From positions 1-25,598 of the forward strand of contig DURG01000174.1 in the NCBI GenBank assembly GCA_012837465.1: a DNA stretch of 25,598 bases, read 5' to 3'. The stretch is from Propionibacterium sp. (lineage in GTDB: Bacteria > Actinomycetota > Actinomycetes > Propionibacteriales > Propionibacteriaceae). Below, piece after piece: positions 14,250 through 22,515 of this stretch. Position numbers and translations under genes: made by a program. The notes beneath the pieces were generated by a model that searched no databases, had not been told where the DNA came from, and saw only the letters and a program-made list of their open reading frames with translations. Every line of letters starts with the position of its first letter. The first letter of the stretch is position 1.

Positions 14250-15076
14250 GCAGGGCGAGGGCCAAGGGGGAGCAGCGCGACGAGCTGCCCGGCTTCGAGT
14301 TGCGCCTGGAGAACTTCGAAGGCCCCTTCGACCTGCTGCTCGACCTCATTTCCCGCCACGAGCTCGACATCACCGAAGTCGCGCTCAGCACCGTCACCGA
14401 CGAGTTCATCGCCTACGTGAAGCTCGGCGGCGAGGTGTGGGACCTCGACAAGACCAGTTCCTTCCTCGTGGTGGCGGCCACCCTGCTCGACCTCAAGGCC
14501 GCTCGGCTCCTGCCCGGCGGCGAGGTATCGGATCCGGAGGACATCGCCGCGCTCGAGGCGCGCGACCTCCTGTTCGCCCGCCTGCTGCAGTACCGCGCGT
14601 TCAAGAAGCTTGCTGAATGGGTCTCCGAGGCGATGAACGCCGCCGAATCCACCCACTACCGCCCCGGCGGGCTCGAGGACCAGTTCCGCGGTGTGCTGCC
14701 GGAGGTTGAACTCCAGCTCAGCCCGGAGGACCTCGCCCGGCTCGCGGCTGGCGCGATGGTGCCCAAGCCGCCGCCGGTGGTCGAACTCAGCCACCTCCAC
14801 GGCAGCACCGTGAGCGTGCCCGAGCAGGTGTCCTACGTGGCCGACAGGCTGCGCCGCGATGGCGCGGCCACCTTCCGCGCCCTGATCTCCGGTGCGGACC
14901 GGATCACCATCGTGGTCCGCTTCCTGGCCATCCTGGAGTTGTTCCGCGCCCAACAGGTGGCGCTCGAACAGCTCGAACCCCTCAGCGAACTCACCGTGCG
15001 CTGGACCGCCGGCGACGAAGCCGCCGTAGAGGTCACCGACGACTACGGCCCCCAACCCGAACTGGAGGACGCATGA
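14246..15076 (+). CDS. scpA: Segregation and condensation protein A (kleisin)
   Basis: 276 residues. ScpA is the kleisin that bridges the SMC heads and works with ScpB in chromosome condensation. The N-terminal family signature is present (FELRLENFEGPFDLLLDLI, then DITEVALSTVTDEFI), as is SFLVVAATLLDLKAARLLP. The C-terminal winged helix contains VRFLAILELFRAQQVALEQ. The GTG start at 14246 overlaps the previous stop, and the stop overlaps scpB (ATGA). No smc gene is in the window, which is usual for actinobacteria. Confidence 0.96.
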   Translation: MSRARAKGEQRDELPGFELRLENFEGPFDLLLDLISRHELDITEVALSTVTDEFIAYVKLGGEVWDLDKTSSFLVVAATLLDLKAARLLPGGEVSDPEDIAALEARDLLFARLLQYRAFKKLAEWVSEAMNAAESTHYRPGGLEDQFRGVLPEVELQLSPEDLARLAAGAMVPKPPPVVELSHLHGSTVSVPEQVSYVADRLRRDGAATFRALISGADRITIVVRFLAILELFRAQQVALEQLEPLSELTVRWTAGDEAAVEVTDDYGPQPELEDA

Positions 15077-15675
15077 GCACCCCCGCCGCCCTCGAGGCCA
15101 TCCTGCTGATGGCCACCGAGCCCATCATGACCGACGAGTTGGCAGCGGCGCTCGACCTCACCGTCGACGAGGCAGAGCGCGAGCTAGAGGCCATCGCCGC
15201 CTTCTACGAGGACAACGGACGAGGCATCAGGCTGCAGCGCATCGCCGGCGGCTGGCGCTTCGCCACCGACCCCGCACTGGCCGACGTGCTGGAGGCCTGG
15301 CTCGTCTCGGACCAGCGCTCCCGACTGACGCAGGCCGCGCTCGAGACCCTGTCGGTGATCGCCTACCTCCAGCCGGTGACCCGTGGGCGGATCTCCGGCG
15401 TGCGTGGCGTCAACGTCGACGGCGTGGTCAAGACCCTGCTCGTGCGCGGCCTCATCGCCGAGGCGGGGGAGGACCCCACGACCGGGGCCATGACGTTTGG
15501 CACCACGCCCCTGTTCCTGCAGAAGCTCGGCCTCAACTCGCTGCGGGAACTGCCCGACTTGGCGCCACTGCTGCCCGACGCCGTAGCCTTGGAGGCTGAG
15601 CTGGGGCAACTGGCCGCCGCGACGGCGCCCGAGCCCCCGGCCGAGGAGGAAGAAACCCATGAACAACCAGCATGA
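15073..15675 (+). CDS. scpB: Segregation and condensation protein B
   Basis: 200 residues with the two winged-helix domains of ScpB. The N-terminal domain contains LEAILLMATEPIMTDELAAAL; the second contains QAALETLSVIAYLQPVTRGRI and the conserved SGVRGVNVDGVVKTLLVRGL. It dimerises and binds the centre of ScpA. A Pro/Glu-rich tail ends the protein. Its last 17 bases overlap the rluB start. Confidence 0.96.
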   Translation: MSTPAALEAILLMATEPIMTDELAAALDLTVDEAERELEAIAAFYEDNGRGIRLQRIAGGWRFATDPALADVLEAWLVSDQRSRLTQAALETLSVIAYLQPVTRGRISGVRGVNVDGVVKTLLVRGLIAEAGEDPTTGAMTFGTTPLFLQKLGLNSLRELPDLAPLLPDAVALEAELGQLAAATAPEPPAEEEETHEQPA

Positions 15676-16411
15676 GCACGACCAGCCCGAGGGCATCCGG
15701 CTCCAGAAGGTGCTCGCCGCCGCCGGTATCGCGTCGCGCCGCGCCAGCGAGATCCTCATCGACGAGGGACGGGTGGAGGTCAACGGCAAGGTCGTCACCG
15801 AGCAGGGCCTGCGCGTCAACCCTGACACCGACCACATCCGCGTCGACGGCTCACGAATCCCGCCGCCCCGCCACCACCTGTACCTCGTCATGAACAAGCC
15901 ACGCGGCGTCGTGTCCACCATGGAGGACCCCGAGGGCCGCAAGACCCTGCTCGACTACCTGCCCCGGCTCAAGGAGCGCATCTTCCACGTCGGCCGCCTC
16001 GACACCGACACCGAGGGCCTCATCCTGCTGACCAACGACGGCGAGTTCGCCCACCGCATGGCGCACCCCAGCTACGAGGTGCCCAAGACCTACCAGGTGC
16101 AGGCCGCGGGAGTCATGGACAACCGCACCATCAAGCGGCTTGAGAAGGGCGTCACCCTCGAGGACGGCCCGGTCAAGCCCGACAAGGTCAAGCTCGTCTC
16201 CCGCGCCCAGAACCGCACCCTCATCGAGGTGTCGCTCCACGAGGGCCGCAACCGCATCGTGCGGCGCATGTTCGACACCGTCGGCCACCCCGTCGACCGG
16301 CTGTCGCGCACCGCGATCGGCCCCGTGCGCCTCGGCGTGCTGCCCGTCGGCGAGATCCGCGAACTCACCCGGGAGGAGTTGGGCTCGCTGCTGGACCTCG
16401 TCGGCATGTGA
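15659..16411 (+). CDS. rluB: Pseudouridine synthase, RluB/RsuA family
   Basis: 250 residues. An N-terminal S4 RNA-binding domain (IRLQKVLAAAGIASRRASEI, residues 13-75) is followed by the RsuA-type catalytic domain with nucleophile Asp115 in GRLDTDTEGL and the motif EGRNRIVRRMF. RluB modifies U2605 of 23S rRNA; RsuA, RluE and RluF are relatives, and single actinobacterial members are usually called RluB. GAGGAGGA lies eight bases before ATG 15659, inside the end of scpB. Synteny with M. tuberculosis stops here: cmk and der, which follow there, are absent. Confidence 0.94.
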   Translation: MNNQHEHDQPEGIRLQKVLAAAGIASRRASEILIDEGRVEVNGKVVTEQGLRVNPDTDHIRVDGSRIPPPRHHLYLVMNKPRGVVSTMEDPEGRKTLLDYLPRLKERIFHVGRLDTDTEGLILLTNDGEFAHRMAHPSYEVPKTYQVQAAGVMDNRTIKRLEKGVTLEDGPVKPDKVKLVSRAQNRTLIEVSLHEGRNRIVRRMFDTVGHPVDRLSRTAIGPVRLGVLPVGEIRELTREELGSLLDLVGM

Positions 16412-16447
16412 AACCCGCGCCCGACTGGCCTAACGGAGTTCCTGCGC

Positions 16448-16453
16448 TAGGTT
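16448..16453 (+). promoter_or_regulatory. -10 box (TAGGTT) before the gene at 16474
   Basis: TAGGTT fits TAnnnT, and AGGAGG (16462-16467) follows at a good distance from GTG 16474. The leader would be about 14 bases. No -35 is evident. It marks the start of a new transcription unit after rluB. Confidence 0.4.
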
Positions 16454-16473
16454 GAAGAAGGAGGAGGTGACCC

Positions 16474-17385
16474 GTGGCCGGGTACAAGGATTTCGACTTC
16501 GACTTCGACGCCACCCAGCAGGGTGCCTGGGGGGAGTTCACCACGCGCCTCGACGAGGTGCTCTCGGTGATGGACTCCACCGCCGACCTGACGATCTCCG
16601 TCGCCTCCCCGATCAAGGGCGATGAGGTGCCTGCCGAAAGGCCGGGCATCCGCTTCTCGGTGACCGCCCCCGGGCGGATCACTGCGTACGTCAAGGGCGA
16701 CGAGGGAGGCGAGCCAACGCCTGCCCAGGCCGAGGCGCTGCACCGCCTGGCGTGGGACCAGCCCCACGCCACCGAGCACCGCTTCCACACCATTGTCGAC
16801 CAGGAGGACTCCGGGCCCCTGGCACAACTGGCCACCGAGACCCTCACCGAGGTGTTCGGCGTGCTCCACCCCATCTTCCTCGAGCCGGATCAACTGGCCG
16901 AGATCCTCCAGGGCACCACGGACTGGGTGCCGCTGACCCCGAAGCCGTTGAAGAAGGGCCAGGAGTCCGTCATGCCGGCCAACCGGGTGGACCTCGACAG
17001 CCTCGTCGACCACGAACTGGCCAAGGCCTTCGGCCACCCACCGCTGCGCAACGAGCAAGGCGACGTGGCCATCCGGGTCGGCTCCACCATGGTCTTCCTC
17101 CGCTCGACTCCTGACGCCGCCGAACTCGTGCTGTTCTCCGCGCTGGTCCATGACGTCAACGGCCGCTCCCGCGCCTGCGAAGTCCTCAACGACCTCAACG
17201 TCGAGGCCCGCTACGGGCGCTTCGCGCTGCACCGCGACAGGGTGTTCGTGCAGGTCTCCGTGGCCGCCAAGCCCTTCGTACCGGCCCACCTGCACCAGGC
17301 GTTGGTGCACCTCAGCCAGATCGCCGATGGCATCGATGACGCGCTCGCGACAAAGCTGGGTGGCAGGACCACGTTCAGCGCCTGA
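16474..17385 (+). CDS. YbjN/TY-Chap-like (type III secretion chaperone-like fold) protein
   Basis: 303 residues, cytoplasmic, without signal peptide or membrane segment. The N-terminal part (about 15-125, starting WGEFTTRLDEVLSVMD) resembles the N-terminal TY-Chap domain. The C-terminal part (about 165-300, with LVDHELAKAFGHPPLRNEQGDVAIRVGSTMVFLRSTPDAAELVLFSALV and LNDLNVEARYGRFALHRDRVFVQ) resembles YbjN-type peptide-binding chaperone folds. These actinobacterial proteins have no firm function; a chaperone-like role is inferred from fold resemblance only. The start is set by a strong AGGAGG and the window's common GTG. Confidence 0.75.
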   Translation: MAGYKDFDFDFDATQQGAWGEFTTRLDEVLSVMDSTADLTISVASPIKGDEVPAERPGIRFSVTAPGRITAYVKGDEGGEPTPAQAEALHRLAWDQPHATEHRFHTIVDQEDSGPLAQLATETLTEVFGVLHPIFLEPDQLAEILQGTTDWVPLTPKPLKKGQESVMPANRVDLDSLVDHELAKAFGHPPLRNEQGDVAIRVGSTMVFLRSTPDAAELVLFSALVHDVNGRSRACEVLNDLNVEARYGRFALHRDRVFVQVSVAAKPFVPAHLHQALVHLSQIADGIDDALATKLGGRTTFSA

Positions 17386-17392
17386 GTAGCGA

Positions 17393-17398
17393 TAGGGT
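17393..17398 (+). promoter_or_regulatory. -10 box (TAGGGT) of a probable leaderless gene at 17405
   Basis: TAGGGT is followed by TCGACC and then ATG 17405, a six-base gap, and there is no Shine-Dalgarno. This is the clearest leaderless arrangement in the window. The -35 region is not recognisable. Confidence 0.5.
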
Positions 17399-17404
17399 TC
17401 GACC

Positions 17405-17809
17405 ATGACCGATCCGCAACAGGTGACCTACTTCTCCCGCCTCGATCAAGATGAGTGCTGGGCGCTGCTGGGCGAGACTGAGGTCGGCCGCATCGCGTGG
17501 CAGGGGAACGCCGGCATCGTCGTCGTCCCCGTGAACTACCAGCTCAGCGACCGCACCATCGTGTTCCACACCGCCCCGGATTCCGCCTTGGCGAAGCTGG
17601 CGGACGGCCGTGACCTCTCCTTCCAGGTCGACGAGATCGACCGTGACTCCGCCATCGGCTGGTCCGTGCTGGTGCACGGCACCGCCGGCCCGGCCGACGC
17701 CTCGGTCGCCAACACGAGTTGGCTGGAGGGAGAACGCACCATGGGCGTGGCCATCACCGCGTCGTCGATCGACGGCCGCGTCGTCTCCGGTACCAAGAAG
17801 AAGGGCTGA
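17405..17809 (+). CDS. Pyridoxamine 5'-phosphate oxidase-fold (flavin-binding) protein
   Basis: 134 residues with the split beta-barrel pattern of the PNPOx-like family: CWALLGETEVGRIAWQGNAGIVVVPVNYQLSDRTIVFHTAP, then SFQVDEIDRDSAIGWSVLVHGTA. Members bind FMN, haem or F420; the GRIAW...VPVNY signature is common among actinobacterial putative nitroreductase or stress proteins. The substrate and cofactor cannot be told from the sequence. A universal stress protein gene follows after three bases, a frequent pairing in actinobacteria. Confidence 0.85.
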   Translation: MTDPQQVTYFSRLDQDECWALLGETEVGRIAWQGNAGIVVVPVNYQLSDRTIVFHTAPDSALAKLADGRDLSFQVDEIDRDSAIGWSVLVHGTAGPADASVANTSWLEGERTMGVAITASSIDGRVVSGTKKKG

Positions 17810-17812
17810 GCC

Positions 17813-18688
17813 ATGACCGAAAAGACAGTACCGCTGGTGGTCGTCGGAGTCGACGGCAGCGATGACGGCCTGCGGGCCGTGCGCTTCGGCTCCAACGTCG
17901 CGCTGCGCGTCGACGGGGAACTGTTGCTGGTCAACGCCGTCGACGACACCCTCATGGCCGGTGCCTGGGGCGTGGTGTACGACCCCGAGGTGCTGCAGTC
18001 GGCCGGCCTCACCGCCAACGAGCAGGCCCGGGATCTGGCGCTCAGCATCGGGCTGCCCGAGCACCGGGTCAAGACCGAGGTGGTCATGGGCTCGCCGGGC
18101 GGCGTGATGGCCCGGCTGAGCGAGGTCGCGGACCTCGTGGTGGTCGGCCGCCGCGCCGCCACCGGTGTGGAGCGCATGTTCGTGGGCTCCACCTCCGTGG
18201 CCGTGGTCGCCAACGCGTCATGCCCCGTCGTGGTCATCTCCGCTGCCGCCCACCCGAACCCGGTGGGCCAGAAGGGCATCGTGGGCGTCGGCCTGCAGAC
18301 CAGCCCCGGCTCCGAGAAGACGCTCGCGGCCGGCTTCGAGCAGGCCCAGCGACTCGGCGCGCGGCTGGAGATCGTGCACGCCATCCAGCCGCCCGTCGGC
18401 CTTTTCGCCCGGAAGCTCTCACCGGCCGAACTCGACGAGCAGGTGCGCTTCGCCAAGGGCGGCATCGAGGCCATCGCCAACGAGGTGGGCCTGCACTACC
18501 CGGAGGTCCAGTACCGCGTGGACGTGGCTGCCGACAGCCCCATCAACGAACTCGTCAGCCGCAGCGCGGGCTATGACCTCCTCGTCGTGGGCGTGGGAGA
18601 TTCACCCATCCCGGGCTTCGCCCTGGGCGGCCTCATGCGTGGCCTGTTGGCCCACGCCGAGTGCCCGCTGTACGTCGCGCGCGGATGA
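17813..18688 (+). CDS. Tandem universal stress protein (UspA family)
   Basis: 291 residues with two Usp domains: residues 1-145 (VVVGVDGSDDGLRAVRFG...VVVGRRAATGVERMFVGSTS) and 150-291 (GVGLQTSPGSEKTLAAGFEQA...LLVVGVGDSPIPGFALGGLM). The ATP-binding pattern G-x2-G-x9-G(S/T) is kept in outline in the first domain, but its second Gly is Ala. In the second domain it is degraded to GVGD...GGL, and the D-x-S start is TSPGS. The family includes regulators of hypoxia and starvation survival. ATG 17813 follows the PNPOx gene closely and the stop overlaps the hrpA start. Confidence 0.9.
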   Translation: MTEKTVPLVVVGVDGSDDGLRAVRFGSNVALRVDGELLLVNAVDDTLMAGAWGVVYDPEVLQSAGLTANEQARDLALSIGLPEHRVKTEVVMGSPGGVMARLSEVADLVVVGRRAATGVERMFVGSTSVAVVANASCPVVVISAAAHPNPVGQKGIVGVGLQTSPGSEKTLAAGFEQAQRLGARLEIVHAIQPPVGLFARKLSPAELDEQVRFAKGGIEAIANEVGLHYPEVQYRVDVAADSPINELVSRSAGYDLLVVGVGDSPIPGFALGGLMRGLLAHAECPLYVARG

Positions 18689-21600
18689 CGGCAGCTCCCC
18701 CCACACCCACGGTCGAGGTCGAGCCGCAGCTACCCATCGCTGCGGAGGCCGAGCACATCGCGCAGTTGATCCGCGATCATCAGGTGGTGGTGGTCGCGGG
18801 CGAAACCGGATCCGGCAAGACCACGCAGCTACCCAAGATCTGCCTGATGGCCGGTCGGGAGCGCATCGCGCACACCCAACCTCGACGCATCGCTGCGCGC
18901 ACGGTCGCGCAGCGCATCGCCGACGAGTGCGGTGTGGAACTCGGCGAGTTCGTCGGCTACCAGGTGCGGTTCACCCGCAAGGTCACGGCAGCCACGCGCA
19001 TCAAGGTGATGACCGACGGCATCCTGCTATCCGAACTGACCCATGACCGGATGCTCAGCCGCTACGACACCATCATCATCGACGAGGCACACGAGCGTAG
19101 CCTCAACATCGACTTCCTGCTGGGCTACCTGAAGCAGTTGCTGCCCAAGCGACCGGAGCTCCGGGTCATCGTCACCTCGGCCACCATCGACACCGCCCGC
19201 TTCTCGGAGCACTTCGGTGATGCCCCCATCGTCGAGGTCTCGGGCCGCACTTACCCCGTCGAGACCCGTTACCGGCCGCTCGCCGAGAGCCAGGACGAGA
19301 TCGACGGCATCGTCGGTGCCGTCGAGGAGATCCTCACCGAGCCCGGGGGTGGCGACATCCTGGTCTTCCTGAGCGGGGAGCGCGAGATCCGCGACGCTGC
19401 CGAGGCCATCGAGGGGCTCAAATCGGGCCTCGAGGTGCTCCCGCTCTTCGCGAGGCTGTCTGCCGCCGACCAGCAGCGGGTGTTCTCGGGCCACCGCGGC
19501 CGTCGGATCGTGCTGGCCACCAACGTCGCCGAGACCTCCATCACCGTGCCGCGCATCCGCTACGTCATCGACACGGGAGTCGCCCGGATCTCGCGCTACT
19601 CAGCACGGACCAAGGTGCAGCGCCTGCCCATCGAGCCCATCTCCCAGGCCTCGGCCAACCAGCGCGCCGGGCGGTGCGGTCGCATCGGGCCCGGCGTCGC
19701 CATCCGCCTGTACTCGGAGGAGGACTTCGGGCAGCGGCCCCTCTACTCCGATCCGGAGATCCTGCGCACCAACCTCGCCACCGTCATCCTCCTGATGGCG
19801 CAGGCAGGGCTGGGCGACGTCGAGAGCTTCCCGTTCGTCGAGGCCCCAGTGCTCAGCCAGATCAACGACGGCGTGCGGGTGCTCAGTGAACTCGGAGCCA
19901 TCCACCCCCGCAAACGCCACGCGCAGGTGCGGCTCACCCGCACCGGCCGCATGCTGGCCCGGATGCCCGTCGACCCCAGGCTGGGCCGGATGATCATCGA
20001 GGGCCACCGCCGCAAGACGCTCGGCACCGTGCTGGTGCTCGTCGCCGGCCTGACCGTGCCGGACATCCGCGAACGACCCGCAGAGTTCCAGCAGCAGGCC
20101 GACCAACTGCACCGCCGCTTCTGGGGCGGCGAAGATGCGCCCCCACAGGCGGAGGGTGGCGAGCCGAAGCGGCACACCGTCCACACCGGAACCCGCAAGG
20201 AGACCGGCCCGAGGCACTCGCTCGAGGGCGGCGACTTCGAGGTGTTGCTCAACATCTGGAACTACCTCAAGACGAAGCGGCGTGAACTCTCCGGCAACCA
20301 GTTCCGCCGCCTGTGCCGCTCCGAGTACCTCAACTTCGTCCGCTTCCGGGAGTGGGAGGACCTCGTCTCCCAGTTGCGCGAGGCGGCGAGGGAACTCGAC
20401 CTCGACACGCGCGGCCACGGCGCCACCGACCAGGTGCTGACCAGCCTGCTCAGCGGGCTCCTGTCCAACGTCGGGCTCCTCGAGGAGCAGCGCGCCAAGC
20501 GCGAGCCGGGCAAGCGCCGCCCGCTGCAGGAGTACCAGGGCACCCGGGGCGCCAAGTTCGCCATCCAGCCGGGCTCCTCGCTGGCGAAGTCCACCCCGCC
20601 CCTGGTGATGGCCTTCGAACTGGTCGAGACATCCCGGCTGTGGGCACGCACCGTCGCAGCCATCCAGCCCGAATGGGTCGAGCAGGTGGGCTCGCACGTG
20701 CTGACCCGCACCGTCTCCGAACCCGTTTGGTCGCAGCGCTCCGCCAGCGTGGTCGCCAACGAGCGGCTGACCCTCTTCGGTGTGCCCATCGTCGCCGCGC
20801 GCCGCACCGACTACGCCAAGGACCACCCCGTCGAGGCCCGCGAGATCTTCCTGCGCACCGCACTCGTCGAGGGGGAGTGGGAGACCGGCAACCCCCTCGT
20901 GCGCGCGAACCGCACCGTCATCGAGGAGGCCGAGAAGATGACCGACCGCATGCGGCGGCCGGACCTGCTCATCTCCGACGACGCGCTCTACGCCTTCTAC
21001 GACGCCCGCGTGCCCAGCGACGTCGTCTCCGGCCCCACGTTCGACAAGTGGCTGCGCTCCATCCCGCGCGACGACTGGCCCTCCCTGATGATCGACGACG
21101 CGATCGTCGATGCCACACAACTGCGGCCCAGCGACTTCCCCGACCGGTGGACGTTCGGCGAACACCGCCTCCCGATCGACTACACCTTCGACCCAGGGGC
21201 GGGCAGCGACGGTGTCACGCTCAAGCTCCGCCTCGAACTGTTGGGGCAACTGGACCCAGGAGAGTTCACCTGGCAGGTGCCCGGCCTGCGACGCGACCTC
21301 GCCACCGAACTCATCCGCTCCCTGCCGAAGTCGCTGCGCACCAACTTCGTGCCGGCGCCCGATTTTGCGGTCAAGGCCCTCACGTGGCTCGAGGATCGCG
21401 GCCAGGTGGGGGAGGGCGCCTTCCCCGACGCCCTGGCACGAGCGCTGACGGGGCTCACCGGAGTCGTCGTCGAGGGCAGCCAGTTCAACCCTCAGACCGT
21501 CGGAAAGCACCTCCAGCCCACCTACGTCATCCTCGACGAGGGGCGCGAAGTGGCCCGCGGCACCGACCTCGAAGCTCTCCGCCAGAAGCTCTCCCCGAAG

Positions 21601-22488
21601 GTGGCCGCCAAGCTCACTGCCTCGGCAGGCGACAAGGCCGCCTCCGGCCAGAAGGCGTGGACCTTCGGCACCATCCCACGCGAGACCACCGTCAGCAAGG
21701 GCGTGGTCGGCCATCCTGCCCTCGTGGACGAGGGCAACGGCGTCGGCCTGCGCGTGTTCGACTCCGCAGCCAAGGCGCAGCGGTCCCACGCGCTGGGCGT
21801 GCGCCGCCTGCTGACACTGACGAACCCGGACCCCACCAAGTGGGTCGTGGCGCACCTGGGCCGCACCGAGAAGCTCGCGCTCGCGGATTCCGCGTACCCC
21901 AAGGTGCCGGATCTGCTGGCGGATGCGTGGCTCAAGGCCGGTGAACAACTCGCGCTCGAGGAGGGACCGCTGGACGACGTGCGTAGCGAGGCCGACTACC
22001 AGAGCGTCGCGCTGGCCGTGCGCCAGGAATGCCCGGGCCGCACGCTGCAGGTGGTCAACACCGCCGCCCACGCGCTCACCGCCGTCACGCAGGCGAAGCT
22101 CCTCCTGGCCGGCATGCCGGCCGACGATCCCGTCCGGGCGGACGTGAGGGCCCAACTCGACAACCTGTTCTTCAACCGGTTCATCTCCGCGACGCCCGAC
22201 CCGTGGTTCCAGCACCTGCCCCGGTACGCGCAGGCCGCCGTCGCCCGGCTGCAGGCCGCCGCAGTGAATCCCCAACGAGACGACAAGCTCGCCTCAGAGT
22301 TGTACGACTTGGAGGACGCCTATGCGGAACTCACCGAGGCCCAACCGCCCGGCCCACTTCCACCCGCAGTCGAGGAGATCGCGTTCCTGCTCGAGGAGTT
22401 CCGGGTGAGCCTCTTCGCCCAGCAACTGCGCACGGCGGTGCCCGTCTCGGCCAAGCGCATCCGGCAGGCCATGCGCCAGGCCTCCTGA
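18685..22488 (+). CDS. hrpA: ATP-dependent RNA helicase HrpA (DEAH box)
   Basis: 1267 residues, close to the 1300 of E. coli HrpA. Motif I is GETGSGKT at 39-46, motif Ia TQPRRIAA, motif II DEAH at 133-136, motif III SAT, motif V TNVAETSITVP and motif VI QRAGRCGR. HA2 and OB-fold regions follow, then the long HrpA-specific C-terminal domain (DUF3418) in roughly the last 600 residues. HrpA remodels RNA and helps rescue stalled or collided ribosomes in E. coli. The start at 18685 overlaps the Usp stop (ATGA); an in-frame GTG at 18661 would lie further inside the upstream gene. The long antisense frame inside it is a shadow of GC-rich codon use. Confidence 0.96.
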   Translation: MTAAPPTPTVEVEPQLPIAAEAEHIAQLIRDHQVVVVAGETGSGKTTQLPKICLMAGRERIAHTQPRRIAARTVAQRIADECGVELGEFVGYQVRFTRKVTAATRIKVMTDGILLSELTHDRMLSRYDTIIIDEAHERSLNIDFLLGYLKQLLPKRPELRVIVTSATIDTARFSEHFGDAPIVEVSGRTYPVETRYRPLAESQDEIDGIVGAVEEILTEPGGGDILVFLSGEREIRDAAEAIEGLKSGLEVLPLFARLSAADQQRVFSGHRGRRIVLATNVAETSITVPRIRYVIDTGVARISRYSARTKVQRLPIEPISQASANQRAGRCGRIGPGVAIRLYSEEDFGQRPLYSDPEILRTNLATVILLMAQAGLGDVESFPFVEAPVLSQINDGVRVLSELGAIHPRKRHAQVRLTRTGRMLARMPVDPRLGRMIIEGHRRKTLGTVLVLVAGLTVPDIRERPAEFQQQADQLHRRFWGGEDAPPQAEGGEPKRHTVHTGTRKETGPRHSLEGGDFEVLLNIWNYLKTKRRELSGNQFRRLCRSEYLNFVRFREWEDLVSQLREAARELDLDTRGHGATDQVLTSLLSGLLSNVGLLEEQRAKREPGKRRPLQEYQGTRGAKFAIQPGSSLAKSTPPLVMAFELVETSRLWARTVAAIQPEWVEQVGSHVLTRTVSEPVWSQRSASVVANERLTLFGVPIVAARRTDYAKDHPVEAREIFLRTALVEGEWETGNPLVRANRTVIEEAEKMTDRMRRPDLLISDDALYAFYDARVPSDVVSGPTFDKWLRSIPRDDWPSLMIDDAIVDATQLRPSDFPDRWTFGEHRLPIDYTFDPGAGSDGVTLKLRLELLGQLDPGEFTWQVPGLRRDLATELIRSLPKSLRTNFVPAPDFAVKALTWLEDRGQVGEGAFPDALARALTGLTGVVVEGSQFNPQTVGKHLQPTYVILDEGREVARGTDLEALRQKLSPKVAAKLTASAGDKAASGQKAWTFGTIPRETTVSKGVVGHPALVDEGNGVGLRVFDSAAKAQRSHALGVRRLLTLTNPDPTKWVVAHLGRTEKLALADSAYPKVPDLLADAWLKAGEQLALEEGPLDDVRSEADYQSVALAVRQECPGRTLQVVNTAAHALTAVTQAKLLLAGMPADDPVRADVRAQLDNLFFNRFISATPDPWFQHLPRYAQAAVARLQAAAVNPQRDDKLASELYDLEDAYAELTEAQPPGPLPPAVEEIAFLLEEFRVSLFAQQLRTAVPVSAKRIRQAMRQAS

Positions 22489-22503
22489 CGATCCTGCTTC
22501 TGG

Positions 22504-22509
22504 CACGAT
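22504..22509 (+). promoter_or_regulatory. Weak -10-like box (CACGAT) before the thioesterase
   Basis: CACGAT is followed by GGGACC and GTG 22516, the same six-base gap seen at other starts in this window, with no Shine-Dalgarno. The first base departs from TAnnnT and no -35 is clear, so the evidence is mainly the spacing. Confidence 0.3.
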
Positions 22510-22515
22510 GGGACC

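Noticed and set aside
19600..22275. 891-codon open frame antisense to hrpA
   Set aside because: A shadow frame of GC-rich codons. It has no recognisable domain, and hrpA in the other strand shows all its helicase motifs.
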